Shown: piece by piece, positions 24,701-31,668 of the stretch
Numbering within the stretch: the first letter of the stretch is position 1
How the letters are laid out: the number at the start of each line of letters is the position of its first letter
Source: a virus
Strand: one strand, 5' to 3'
Length of the DNA: 31,668 nt
Virus record (IMG/VR): IMGVR_UViG_3300043570_000882
Span: 1-31,668 of that record
Notes under the pieces: generated by a model
What the model saw: the letters and a program-made list of their open reading frames with translations, nothing else
What the model was told of the DNA's origin: nothing
The model's database searches: none
Made by a program: the position numbers and the translations under genes

Positions 24701-25144
24701 TTAAGGTTTAACAGGCCAGTTGATGGAAAACGGATTGGATTGAGATGTAATATCTCTTAATGTTTGTCTATATGTTTGCCACAATTCTTTAGTTTCGGTA
24801 GGAATATCCGCTAATTGTGTCCAATCGCATTCTGACAATAATTCATTTCGTTGTGTTCTAACAATAAACCATTGATTTTCTATTCTATAATCAATTTCGG
24901 ATTGGGTTGCGGTTGTTTGATTCCAGCTTTGATAATATACACCATCCGTTAGGACAGGAGTTCCTTCGGTAATATTTTTTGTGTAGTCATTTGGTATTAT
25001 AGTTGGTGTAACTTCATACATATCCCACTCAGCCAAAACTTCATTTGTTAAATTAATAGGAAAACTTACATTAGGATGCGATGCTCTTAGTGTAGGTATA
25101 TCATATGGATAATTAATTGTATCTTCTATTATTCTTAAATACAT
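24701..25144 (-). CDS. Phage tail assembly chaperone-like protein
   Basis: A 147-residue protein. The C-terminal half contains WFIVRTQRNELLSECDWTQL, ADIPTETKELWQTYRQTLRD and SNPFSINWPVKP. This RNxLLxxxDWTQLxDxP...WxxYRQxLRD...PxxxxWPxxP pattern is the signature of the Phage_tail_APC family, found at the end of fibre operons. The N-terminal half (INYPYDIPTLRASHPNVSFP) resembles the strand region of that family. Such proteins are thought to help fibres fold or attach. The gene lies between the PKD protein and small fibre genes, separated from the former by one base, which supports a fibre-maturation role. Confidence 0.8.
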   Translation of the reverse strand: MYLRIIEDTINYPYDIPTLRASHPNVSFPINLTNEVLAEWDMYEVTPTIIPNDYTKNITEGTPVLTDGVYYQSWNQTTATQSEIDYRIENQWFIVRTQRNELLSECDWTQLADIPTETKELWQTYRQTLRDITSQSNPFSINWPVKP

Positions 25145-25145
25145 A

Positions 25146-26048
25146 TTATTTAAAGTTTGCAGGTATAGATGCGAAGTTTGATAAGCCTATACAATTCAAA
25201 AATGCACCAGTACCAGTTGGTGTTGGTGTTCTACTCCATATTGTAGGAGCTGTTCCAACTAATGCATTTGATGTAGTAGTCATATTATAAACATTTTGAA
25301 AGTTGGTTACACTTAAATTATTTGTAAATTGTAATACGTTTGTCAATGCTCTACAATTTCTAAATGTACCAGAAAAAGATACTACATTTGTATTAGTATC
25401 AAATAGTGTTGATGGAACTGTTGTTAAATTTGTACAAGCAAGAAAACAAGATGCAAATGTTGTTGCTAATGTTGGTGCATCAAATAGTCCTGATGGTACA
25501 GTTGTTATTGTTGTTATACTAGAAAAACTATCCGTAAATGATGTTGCATTTGGAGAATAATCAAATAAATCCGCTGGTATTGCTGTAATTTTTGTACCTC
25601 TCATAAATGATGCAAAACTTGTTACTTCACTTAATCCCGTATATCCACCTACTCCACTCAAAGATGCACTACCGGGAATTGCTGTTAAATTTAAACATCC
25701 ATAAAAATTAACTACTCTCAATCCAACAATTCCCCATTGAACTAATTCAGTTATCAAACTTCTAATAGATGCGTTATTATCCACACGAAATCCTGGCATA
25801 TATCCACTAATAGTAATTGTATATGTTCCAGCAGATGCGTATGTATGAATTCTATCTGCCGATGTAGATGATGTAATTAATGGAGAGTTTGCACTTCCAT
25901 CACCCCATTGAATATATAATGAAGGGGTTAATCCTGCAAAATCTACTAAAGGTACAGTAAATACCGTACTTGCTGCTGTTGTTGTTACTTTAAATACAAA
26001 TGGATACACTGCTGATGATGATGTTTCTACTAATCTTTTATAAATCAT
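25146..26048 (-). CDS. PKD plus BspA-like leucine-rich repeat surface protein
   Basis: A 300-residue protein. Residues about 17-85 form a PKD-like beta domain with the hallmark IQWGDGS and a closing HTYASAGTYTITISG. The rest, about 90-300, is made of irregular leucine-rich-type repeats: TAIPADLFDYSPNATSFTDS, TVPSGLFDAPTLATTFASCF, TVPSTLFDTNTNVVSFSGTF. Each has a TxxPxxLFD...xxxF core like the BspA/DUF285 surface proteins of Bacteroidetes and mycoplasmas. No signal peptide is visible, so it is not host-type secreted. Between a giant fibre and a tail-assembly chaperone it probably makes the tip or an adhesin of a tail fibre. The PKD call is firm; the receptor-binding role is inferred. Confidence 0.7.
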   Translation of the reverse strand: MIYKRLVETSSSAVYPFVFKVTTTAASTVFTVPLVDFAGLTPSLYIQWGDGSANSPLITSSTSADRIHTYASAGTYTITISGYMPGFRVDNNASIRSLITELVQWGIVGLRVVNFYGCLNLTAIPGSASLSGVGGYTGLSEVTSFASFMRGTKITAIPADLFDYSPNATSFTDSFSSITTITTVPSGLFDAPTLATTFASCFLACTNLTTVPSTLFDTNTNVVSFSGTFRNCRALTNVLQFTNNLSVTNFQNVYNMTTTSNALVGTAPTIWSRTPTPTGTGAFLNCIGLSNFASIPANFK

Positions 26049-26059
26049 AACCTTTTATT

Positions 26060-29000
26060 TTAAGCCATATTTTTACCAACCACAAATCCATAGAATGTAG
26101 TTCCTCCATCATAAGTATAGAAAACTAAAACATCTATACCAGAAGTTGTAAGGATTGGAGCACTTCCACCAGCCCAATCAACATTCACAGGCCATGTAAT
26201 TACAAATGCTTGTGCATTTGCAGTTATCAATGTAAATCCAAATGCTTTACCTGCAGGTGCGTTACTAAATGTTATAGTTGCGTTACCATTAAATGTTCTT
26301 TTGAAGTTATTAGCGGTTGACATATCTATTGTAGCAGACCCACCAGTTCCTAAATCATTATAAATTTCTCTATATGATGTTGCTTCCAAATATGTACTAG
26401 CATCCATTCCACCTGTTAGTGTGATGTTACCAGTTTGGTTAGTATCACCAATTAATGTTAATATACTTCCATCAAATGTAAAGTTGCTTTCCGCAGTTGC
26501 TCCAACAGGTGCATTGTTATATGTTAATATACCATCATTTGTTGTTCCTACTATACTAAGACCAGATCCCGATGTACCACCACTACCAGAAGTACCAGAT
26601 GAAAAACCTGGAGCGTTTGTTCCAGATGAACCACTACTTCCCGTATTTCCTGATGTTCCAGAAGTTACACCATAGAAAGATGTACCAGACGAACCACTTG
26701 AACCAGCTGCTCCAGTAGAACCAATAGCACCAGACGTACCCGATGTTCCAGATGAACCAAAGAATGTACCATTTACACCAGATGAACCCGATGTTCCAGA
26801 TGACCCAGATGTTCCAGAAGAACCATATCCAGATGTTCCTGATGTGCCACTACTTCCTGAAGTTCCAGATGAACCAAACATTGTACCATTCACACCGGAT
26901 GTTCCCGTTGAACCAGAAGTTCCTGAAGACCCGGCTGTACCTGTTGAGCCGCTTGTACCAGAAGTTCCTGATGTTCCAGAAGTTCCCGATGAACCAAACA
27001 TTGTACCATTAACTCCCGATGTACCAGATGTTCCATTAGAACCACTTATACCAGATGTTCCATTAGAACCACTTATACCAGACGTTCCTGATGAGCCAGA
27101 CGTTCCTGATGAACCAAACATAGTACCATTAACTCCCGATGTACCGGCCGAACCAGTTGTACCGCTTGTGCCAGAAGTTCCACCAGTACCCGTTGTGCCA
27201 GAAGTTCCCGATGTACCAGAAGTTCCTGATGTTCCGGAAGAACCAAACATTGTACCATTTACACCAGACGTTCCTGTTGAACCAGAAGAGCCTGCAGTTC
27301 CCGATGTACCATTTGTTGCATCTAATCCAGACGTTCCAGATGACCCAGATGTCCCACTACTTCCAAAGAATGTACCATCTAATCCAGAAGTTCCTGATGT
27401 GCCAGATGAACCAGACGAACCAGATGTACCAGCTCCAGATGTTCCCGATGAACCAGATGTGCCACTACTTCCAAAGAATGTTCCATCTAAACCGCTTGTT
27501 CCAGATGAACCCGATGACCCAGACGTTCCAGATGTACCAGCTCCAGATGTTCCACTACTTCCAGCTGAACCATTTGTACCACTACTTCCAAAGAATGTAC
27601 CATCTAATCCAGAAGTTCCTGATGAGCCAGATGAACCAGACGTTCCACTTGAACCAGCACCATCAGTACCACTTGTACCAGTTATACCACTAGTCCCACT
27701 ACTTCCAAAGAATGTACCATCTAATCCAGAAGTTCCTGATGTGCCAGATGAACCAGACGTTCCTGAAGACCCAGATGAACCAGACGAACCTCCACTACCA
27801 TTTGTACCACTAGTCCCACTACTTCCAAAGAATGTACCATCTAATCCAGATGTGCCAGACGTTCCGGATGAACCTCCACTGCCGCTTGAACCACCACTTC
27901 CACTTGAACCGCTTGTACCACTACTTCCAGATGTTCCTGATGAACCTCCACTGCCACTACTACCACTACTTCCAAAATAAGTACCATCTAATCCAGATGT
28001 TCCACTTGTACCAGATGTACCGCTTGAGCCACTTGTGCCAGATGTACCGCTTGTGCCAGATGTTCCACTACTTCCAAAATAAGTACCATCTAATCCAGAT
28101 GTTCCAGATGACCCAGATGTTCCTGATGTGCCAAATGTTCCCGATGTACCATCCGTACCAGATGTGCCAGATGAACCGGATGTTCCGCTAGTGCCAGAAG
28201 TTCCATTTGTACCTGTACTACCACTCGTACCACTACTTCCTGATGTACCAGATGTACCATCAGAACCAGATGTGCCCGATGTACCAGAAGTTCCCGATGT
28301 ACCAGCTGATCCCGATGAACCTCTTTCACCAGAAGTTCCCGATGTGCCAGATGTACCATCAGTACCACTTATTCCCGATGTGCCAGATGTTCCATCCGTA
28401 CCACTCGTACCACTACTTCCAGAAGTGCCGCTTGTGCCAGATGTACCATCAGTACCACTTATTCCGCTTGTGCCAGAAGAACCAGAAGTTCCTGACGTAC
28501 CAGATGAGCCATCAACCCCAGACGTTCCTGATGACCCAGATGTACCAGAAGTTCCCGATGAACCCGTTGAACCAGAAGTTCCTGAAGACCCAGACGAACC
28601 AGAAGTTCCTGAAGACCCAGATGTTCCGGATGACCCAGATGAACCTGTTGTACCACTTGAGCCGCTTGTACCAGAAGTTCCCGATGAACCAGATGTACCA
28701 TCAGAACCAGACGTTCCTGAAGACCCAGAAGTTCCCGATGACCCAGACGAACCAGCTGAGCCAGTTGTTCCCGATGTACCAGATGATCCCGATGAACCTC
28801 CACTTCCCGATGTGCCAGATGTTCCCGATGTACCACTTGAACCAGCTTCTCCTTTAGAACCAGACGTACCAGACGTTCCCGATGTACCAGCAGTTCCTGA
28901 TGTGCCAGAAGTTCCAGATGAACCGTTTGAACCAGAAGTACCCGATGTGCCAGATGTACCACCCGTACCACCTGTACCAGTTGTTCCCGCTGTTCCACCA

Positions 29001-31668
29001 CTGCCACTAGTACCACTTGAGCCACCAGTACCAGTTGAACCAGAAGTTCCACTACTACCGCTTGTACCACTACTTCCGCTAGAACCACTACTACCAGACG
29101 TTCCTGAAGACCCAGAAGTTCCTGAAGACCCAGAAGTTCCGGATGAGCCAGATGTACCACTACTTCCAGAAGTTCCCGATGAACCGGTTGAACCAGATGT
29201 TCCTGAAGACCCAGATGAACCAGAAGTTCCTGATGAACCAGAAGACCCAGAAGTTCCCGATGTGCCACTTGTTCCAGAAGTTCCTGATGTGCCAGATGTT
29301 CCAGATGAACCACTACTACCAGAAGACCCAGATGTTCCCGAAGACCCAGATGAACCAGAAGTTCCCGATGAGCCAGAAGTTCCCGAAGACCCAGATGAAC
29401 CAGACGTTCCTGAAGACCCAGAAGTTCCTGAAGACCCAGAAGTTCCGGATGAGCCAGATGTACCACTACTTCCAGATGAACCCGTAGAACCAGAAGAACC
29501 AGAAGTTCCTGATGAACCAGCTGAACCGGAAGAACCACTACTACCAGATGAACCTGACGTTCCTGATGAGCCGGCAGTTCCAGATGAACCTGCTGTGCCA
29601 GATGAACCGGCTGAACCATTTGTACCAGATGAACCACCAGTACCTGTTGTACCTGATGAACCTACTGCTGCTGCTATATTTCTTCTTTCTAATTTTTTAG
29701 TTAAACTATTCCATACAACAACTTCTTCGGATGAGCCAGTTGGTAATGAGTTTATTAACAAATTACTATTTGCTATAATACTACCACTAACACCCAAGCT
29801 ACCACTAATTGTAAGTGATGCGTTTATTGTTTGGTCTGTGTTAATTTGTAAGAATGATGATGTATCAGATGATGGAGTATTTAATGCAAATAATGCATAA
29901 GATGCGGTGAATGCTAACGATGCAGTTCCAACTAACATTGAAGAAGTTTGTGAACTAAGTAAATCACCAAAACCAGCACCACCACCACCTAATATTCTTA
30001 CTAATACTCCATCTGAACCAGAAGATATTACATCAACACCAGAACCAGTAAAATGAATTTTTCCTACTTGTGCTTTTACTAATGAACTTGTTTGATATAT
30101 AAATAGTTCAGTACCACCACCACCGGCTCCTGCATTTAATGCATATGATGCGGTTAATGCGTAAGAAGAACTTACTGCACTAAACACAGCCATTGAAGAT
30201 GTTTGTGAGTTTCTTACTAAGTTTTGAATATCATTTAATGCTGATAATGATGCTGAATCAAATCCAGTAACATTTCTTGCTGTTTCAGCAACGAATGCAT
30301 ATGATGATGAAAGTACCGTACCAATAACTCTACCACCTTCTATTGTACCACTAATCAAAGAACCACCACTACCAATTACAGCATGTCCACTTGTCAATCC
30401 ACTAAATACAATTTGAATTGTATCATCATTTATTGATTTTATTGTACCGGGTAGGATTTGGTCTTCTGAACCTGTAGCGTAAACCTGTACCATTGGATAT
30501 CTAATTCCTAAATTGTGTACAATTGTTAAACTACTTACATTGTTAAAAGATACCGTTTCAGTTAATGAAGTTTCAGGTTGAGGAATATAATGTCCTCTAG
30601 TTGGGTCATATCTTAAAATATCATAATCAATACTTGCAGTTGGTCCATTTCCTTCATATGCGTATGTACCTCTTAAACCTCCACTTACTATTGGAGAATA
30701 TATTTGAGTACTTCCGGTTATTGTATATGCTCTTAAATTATCACCAACATAAAGATTACCCCAAATACTTGCAGATGTATTAACTACAAATCCGTTATCA
30801 GGGGAAATTGATGCTGTAAATGAACCACTTTTTAATATAAATGTTTCAAATGATAAGTTAGCAATATTAATATTATATAACCCACTACCATCTCCTCTAA
30901 AGGTTGAACCACTTCCAACCAATGATACATCACCACCAGTTACAAACAATCCACCACTAACTAATAAAGATGATGATATGTTTACTTTTGTATTTACTAC
31001 TAAACCCAAATTAGGAGAAATTACAGCTTCAACAGACCCAGATTTAATTCTATCTAATTGTAAATCTTCCAATGCATTTGCAGGGATATTAAATAATCCA
31101 CCACCATCACCTATATAAAGAGATGCTGTAATTGGTACATTTACATTCAATTCATCAGGACTTACTATTGCTCTAGCAGAACCAGATTGAATTCTGTCTA
31201 ATTGAAGGTCTTGTAATGCTGATGCGGGGATATTAAATAGTCCACCACCATCTCCATCATAACGAGATGCCGATAGAGTACCACTTACTATTGCTGCACC
31301 ACTCACTATTAAACTCAAAGATGAAGATGGTACAACTCTATCAATTGTCGTATAAGTGTTAATTACGAGTCCCGTATTAGGTGCTATGGATGCTGTTACA
31401 GAACCAGATGCTATTCTTGGTGCAGCTGTTGCAGCTACATTTGTTAAATTAGAACCATCTCCTATAAAAGTAAATGCTTCTATACTACCACTTACTTTTA
31501 TAGAACCAGTAAATTGAGAACCTATTTGAGAGCCAGTTGCAGGTGTTTCTACTCTAAATCCAAAGTTAGGAGATACAGAAGCTGTGACACTTCCACTTGA
31601 GATTTTTGGAGATGCCGCCGCAACAACATTTGTAATTTGAGAACCATCTCCAATGAAATAATTTGCAG
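26060..31668 (-). CDS. Giant collagen-like tail fibre, 5' end beyond the window
   Basis: At least 1,868 residues are visible. A TTG-initiated frame from 31318 is only part of it: I translated 31319-31668 and found the same frame open to the edge (first full codon at 31664-31666), with two further repeat modules (FIGDGSQITN and FIGDGSNLTN). The N-terminal part carries five GDGxxLxNx...ISPNxGLxVNT modules. A beta segment VSSLTIVHNLGIRYPMVQVY follows, of a kind common in tail fibres, then SSYALTASYALNA stretches. About 1,030 residues of GTS/GSS repeats come next, with 12 (L/V)(D/N)GTxFG inserts. The C-terminal ~165 residues contain TNDGILTYNN..ESNFTFDGS and end YGFVVGKNMA. No S74 domain is present, so it must trimerise by another route. 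Confidence 0.9.
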   Translation of the reverse strand, partial: ANYFIGDGSQITNVVAAASPKISSGSVTASVSPNFGFRVETPATGSQIGSQFTGSIKVSGSIEAFTFIGDGSNLTNVAATAAPRIASGSVTASIAPNTGLVINTYTTIDRVVPSSSLSLIVSGAAIVSGTLSASRYDGDGGGLFNIPASALQDLQLDRIQSGSARAIVSPDELNVNVPITASLYIGDGGGLFNIPANALEDLQLDRIKSGSVEAVISPNLGLVVNTKVNISSSLLVSGGLFVTGGDVSLVGSGSTFRGDGSGLYNINIANLSFETFILKSGSFTASISPDNGFVVNTSASIWGNLYVGDNLRAYTITGSTQIYSPIVSGGLRGTYAYEGNGPTASIDYDILRYDPTRGHYIPQPETSLTETVSFNNVSSLTIVHNLGIRYPMVQVYATGSEDQILPGTIKSINDDTIQIVFSGLTSGHAVIGSGGSLISGTIEGGRVIGTVLSSSYAFVAETARNVTGFDSASLSALNDIQNLVRNSQTSSMAVFSAVSSSYALTASYALNAGAGGGGTELFIYQTSSLVKAQVGKIHFTGSGVDVISSGSDGVLVRILGGGGAGFGDLLSSQTSSMLVGTASLAFTASYALFALNTPSSDTSSFLQINTDQTINASLTISGSLGVSGSIIANSNLLINSLPTGSSEEVVVWNSLTKKLERRNIAAAVGSSGTTGTGGSSGTNGSAGSSGTAGSSGTAGSSGTSGSSGSSGSSGSAGSSGTSGSSGSTGSSGSSGTSGSSGTSGSSGTSGSSGTSGSSGSSGTSGSSGTSGSSGSSGTSGSSGSSGSSGTSGTSGTSGTSGTSGTSGSSGSSGTSGSSGSSGTSGSTGSSGTSGSSGTSGSSGTSGSSGTSGSSGTSGSSGSSGSSGTSGSSGTSGSTGTGGSSGTSGSGGTAGTTGTGGTGGTSGTSGTSGSNGSSGTSGTSGTAGTSGTSGTSGSKGEAGSSGTSGTSGTSGSGGSSGSSGTSGTTGSAGSSGSSGTSGSSGTSGSDGTSGSSGTSGTSGSSGTTGSSGSSGTSGSSGTSGSSGSSGTSGSTGSSGTSGTSGSSGTSGVDGSSGTSGTSGSSGTSGISGTDGTSGTSGTSGSSGTSGTDGTSGTSGISGTDGTSGTSGTSGERGSSGSAGTSGTSGTSGTSGSDGTSGTSGSSGTSGSTGTNGTSGTSGTSGSSGTSGTDGTSGTFGTSGTSGSSGTSGLDGTYFGSSGTSGTSGTSGTSGSSGTSGTSGTSGLDGTYFGSSGSSGSGGSSGTSGSSGTSGSSGSGGSSGSGGSSGTSGTSGLDGTFFGSSGTSGTNGSGGSSGSSGSSGTSGSSGTSGTSGLDGTFFGSSGTSGITGTSGTDGAGSSGTSGSSGSSGTSGLDGTFFGSSGTNGSAGSSGTSGAGTSGTSGSSGSSGTSGLDGTFFGSSGTSGSSGTSGAGTSGSSGSSGTSGTSGLDGTFFGSSGTSGSSGTSGLDATNGTSGTAGSSGSTGTSGVNGTMFGSSGTSGTSGTSGTSGTTGTGGTSGTSGTTGSAGTSGVNGTMFGSSGTSGSSGTSGISGSNGTSGISGSNGTSGTSGVNGTMFGSSGTSGTSGTSGTSGSTGTAGSSGTSGSTGTSGVNGTMFGSSGTSGSSGTSGTSGYGSSGTSGSSGTSGSSGVNGTFFGSSGTSGTSGAIGSTGAAGSSGSSGTSFYGVTSGTSGNTGSSGSSGTNAPGFSSGTSGSGGTSGSGLSIVGTTNDGILTYNNAPVGATAESNFTFDGSILTLIGDTNQTGNITLTGGMDASTYLEATSYREIYNDLGTGGSATIDMSTANNFKRTFNGNATITFSNAPAGKAFGFTLITANAQAFVITWPVNVDWAGGSAPILTTSGIDVLVFYTYDGGTTFYGFVVGKNMA
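26750..28100 (-). repeat. Register-breaking inserts spaced about 117-120 bases apart
   Basis: Twelve copies of G(L/V)(D/N)GT(F/Y/M)FGSSG lie in the downstream part of the repeat. In transcription order there are two GLDGTYFG, five GLDGTFFG, four GVNGTMFG and one GVNGTFFG. Distances between successive copies are mostly 117-120 bases (39-40 codons), with extremes near 102 and 147. Each insert adds one residue, moving the glycine register. Confidence 0.8.
29093..29476 (-). repeat. Exact 78-base direct repeat within the fibre gene
   Basis: The sequence at 29093-29170 recurs without change at 29399-29476, 306 bases (102 codons) away. The surrounding repeat copies differ in codon choice, so this exact match suggests a recent duplication or gene conversion. 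Confidence 0.85.

Larger units (their letters stand above)
26571..29663 (-). repeat. Gly-Thr-Ser / Gly-Ser-Ser collagen-like repeat array
   Basis: About 1,030 codons of Gly-x-x triplets. The first ~500 codons are almost unbroken GSS/GTS with rare variants (GSKGEAG, GTDG). The last part, 26750-28100, is divided by regularly spaced GTFFG-type inserts. Proline appears only once (NAPGFSSG), near the downstream end. Charged residues are nearly absent apart from scattered Asp. Confidence 0.9.

Noticed and set aside
25146-26048. Diversity-generating retroelement target in the fibre or LRR genes
   Set aside because: I saw no reverse transcriptase, no template repeat and no C-type lectin fold; the repeats here differ in codons and residues in an ordinary way.
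21943-29663. Regular repeats that look superficially like a CRISPR array
   Set aside because: The unit is a 9-base codon triplet repeat in frame throughout, without spacers, leader or cas genes.
21559-29900. Long plus-strand frames of Pro-Asp-Val repeats (624, 378 and 590 codons)
   Set aside because: They are the antisense reading of the Gly-Thr-Ser codons: the same triplets read backwards give DVP/EVP/LVP. They have no flanking gene signals, and the minus-strand fibres have conserved domains on both sides.
31318-31318. TTG start of the large fibre at 31318
   Set aside because: The frame is open without a stop from 31318 to the window edge and encodes further copies of the fibre module, so the true start lies outside the window.

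Overview
This window is the late structural (tail) region of a large contractile-tailed, T4-like phage that most likely infects a member of the Bacteroidetes. The evidence is an AT-rich sequence, A-rich leaders with little Shine-Dalgarno signal, two promoters of the Bacteroidetes type (TTTG, 20-base spacer, TAnnTTTG-like box), and a very T4-like tail gene set. Every gene I can support lies on the minus strand, so the order of transcription runs from high to low coordinates.

In that order: (1) 31668-26060 holds the 3' part of a giant fibre gene whose reading frame stays open past the right edge, with about 1,030 residues of Gly-Thr-Ser / Gly-Ser-Ser repeats. (2) 26048-24028 holds four smaller genes: a PKD plus leucine-rich-repeat surface protein, a tail-assembly-chaperone-like protein and two small beta-rich virion proteins. 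(3) 24008-16995 is a second giant fibre (2337 residues) with a similar repeat and a C-terminal S74 self-cleaving chaperone. (4) 16990-16115 holds two small virion proteins, one with an EF-hand loop. (5) 15969-13067 holds the tail sheath and tail tube genes, followed by a terminator. (6) 12955-11687 holds a T4 gp26-family protein, an overlapping small ORF in the +1 frame and a small helical protein. (7) 11687-1896 holds the tape measure, a tube-initiator-like protein, an unknown large protein, a LysM protein, a hub-like protein and a small protein. (8) 1853-1468 is a complete phage-encoded tmRNA. (9) 1410-127 is a short family A DNA polymerase-like protein, and the window ends inside the signal peptide of an exported protein.

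The genes form a tail-building programme: sheath and tube, chaperones and tape measure, baseplate and hub, then fibres with their maturation factors. A motif ATATTTATA, read on the coding strand, lies about 19-26 bases before the start codons of several cistrons and may be the late promoter. The tmRNA and polymerase genes instead carry two very similar host-type promoters. The observations most worth following are the tmRNA and its uncertain tag, the proline-free collagen-like repeats with evenly spaced register breaks, the recurrent promoter-like motif, and a likely +1 or -2 frameshift in the tail-chaperone genes.
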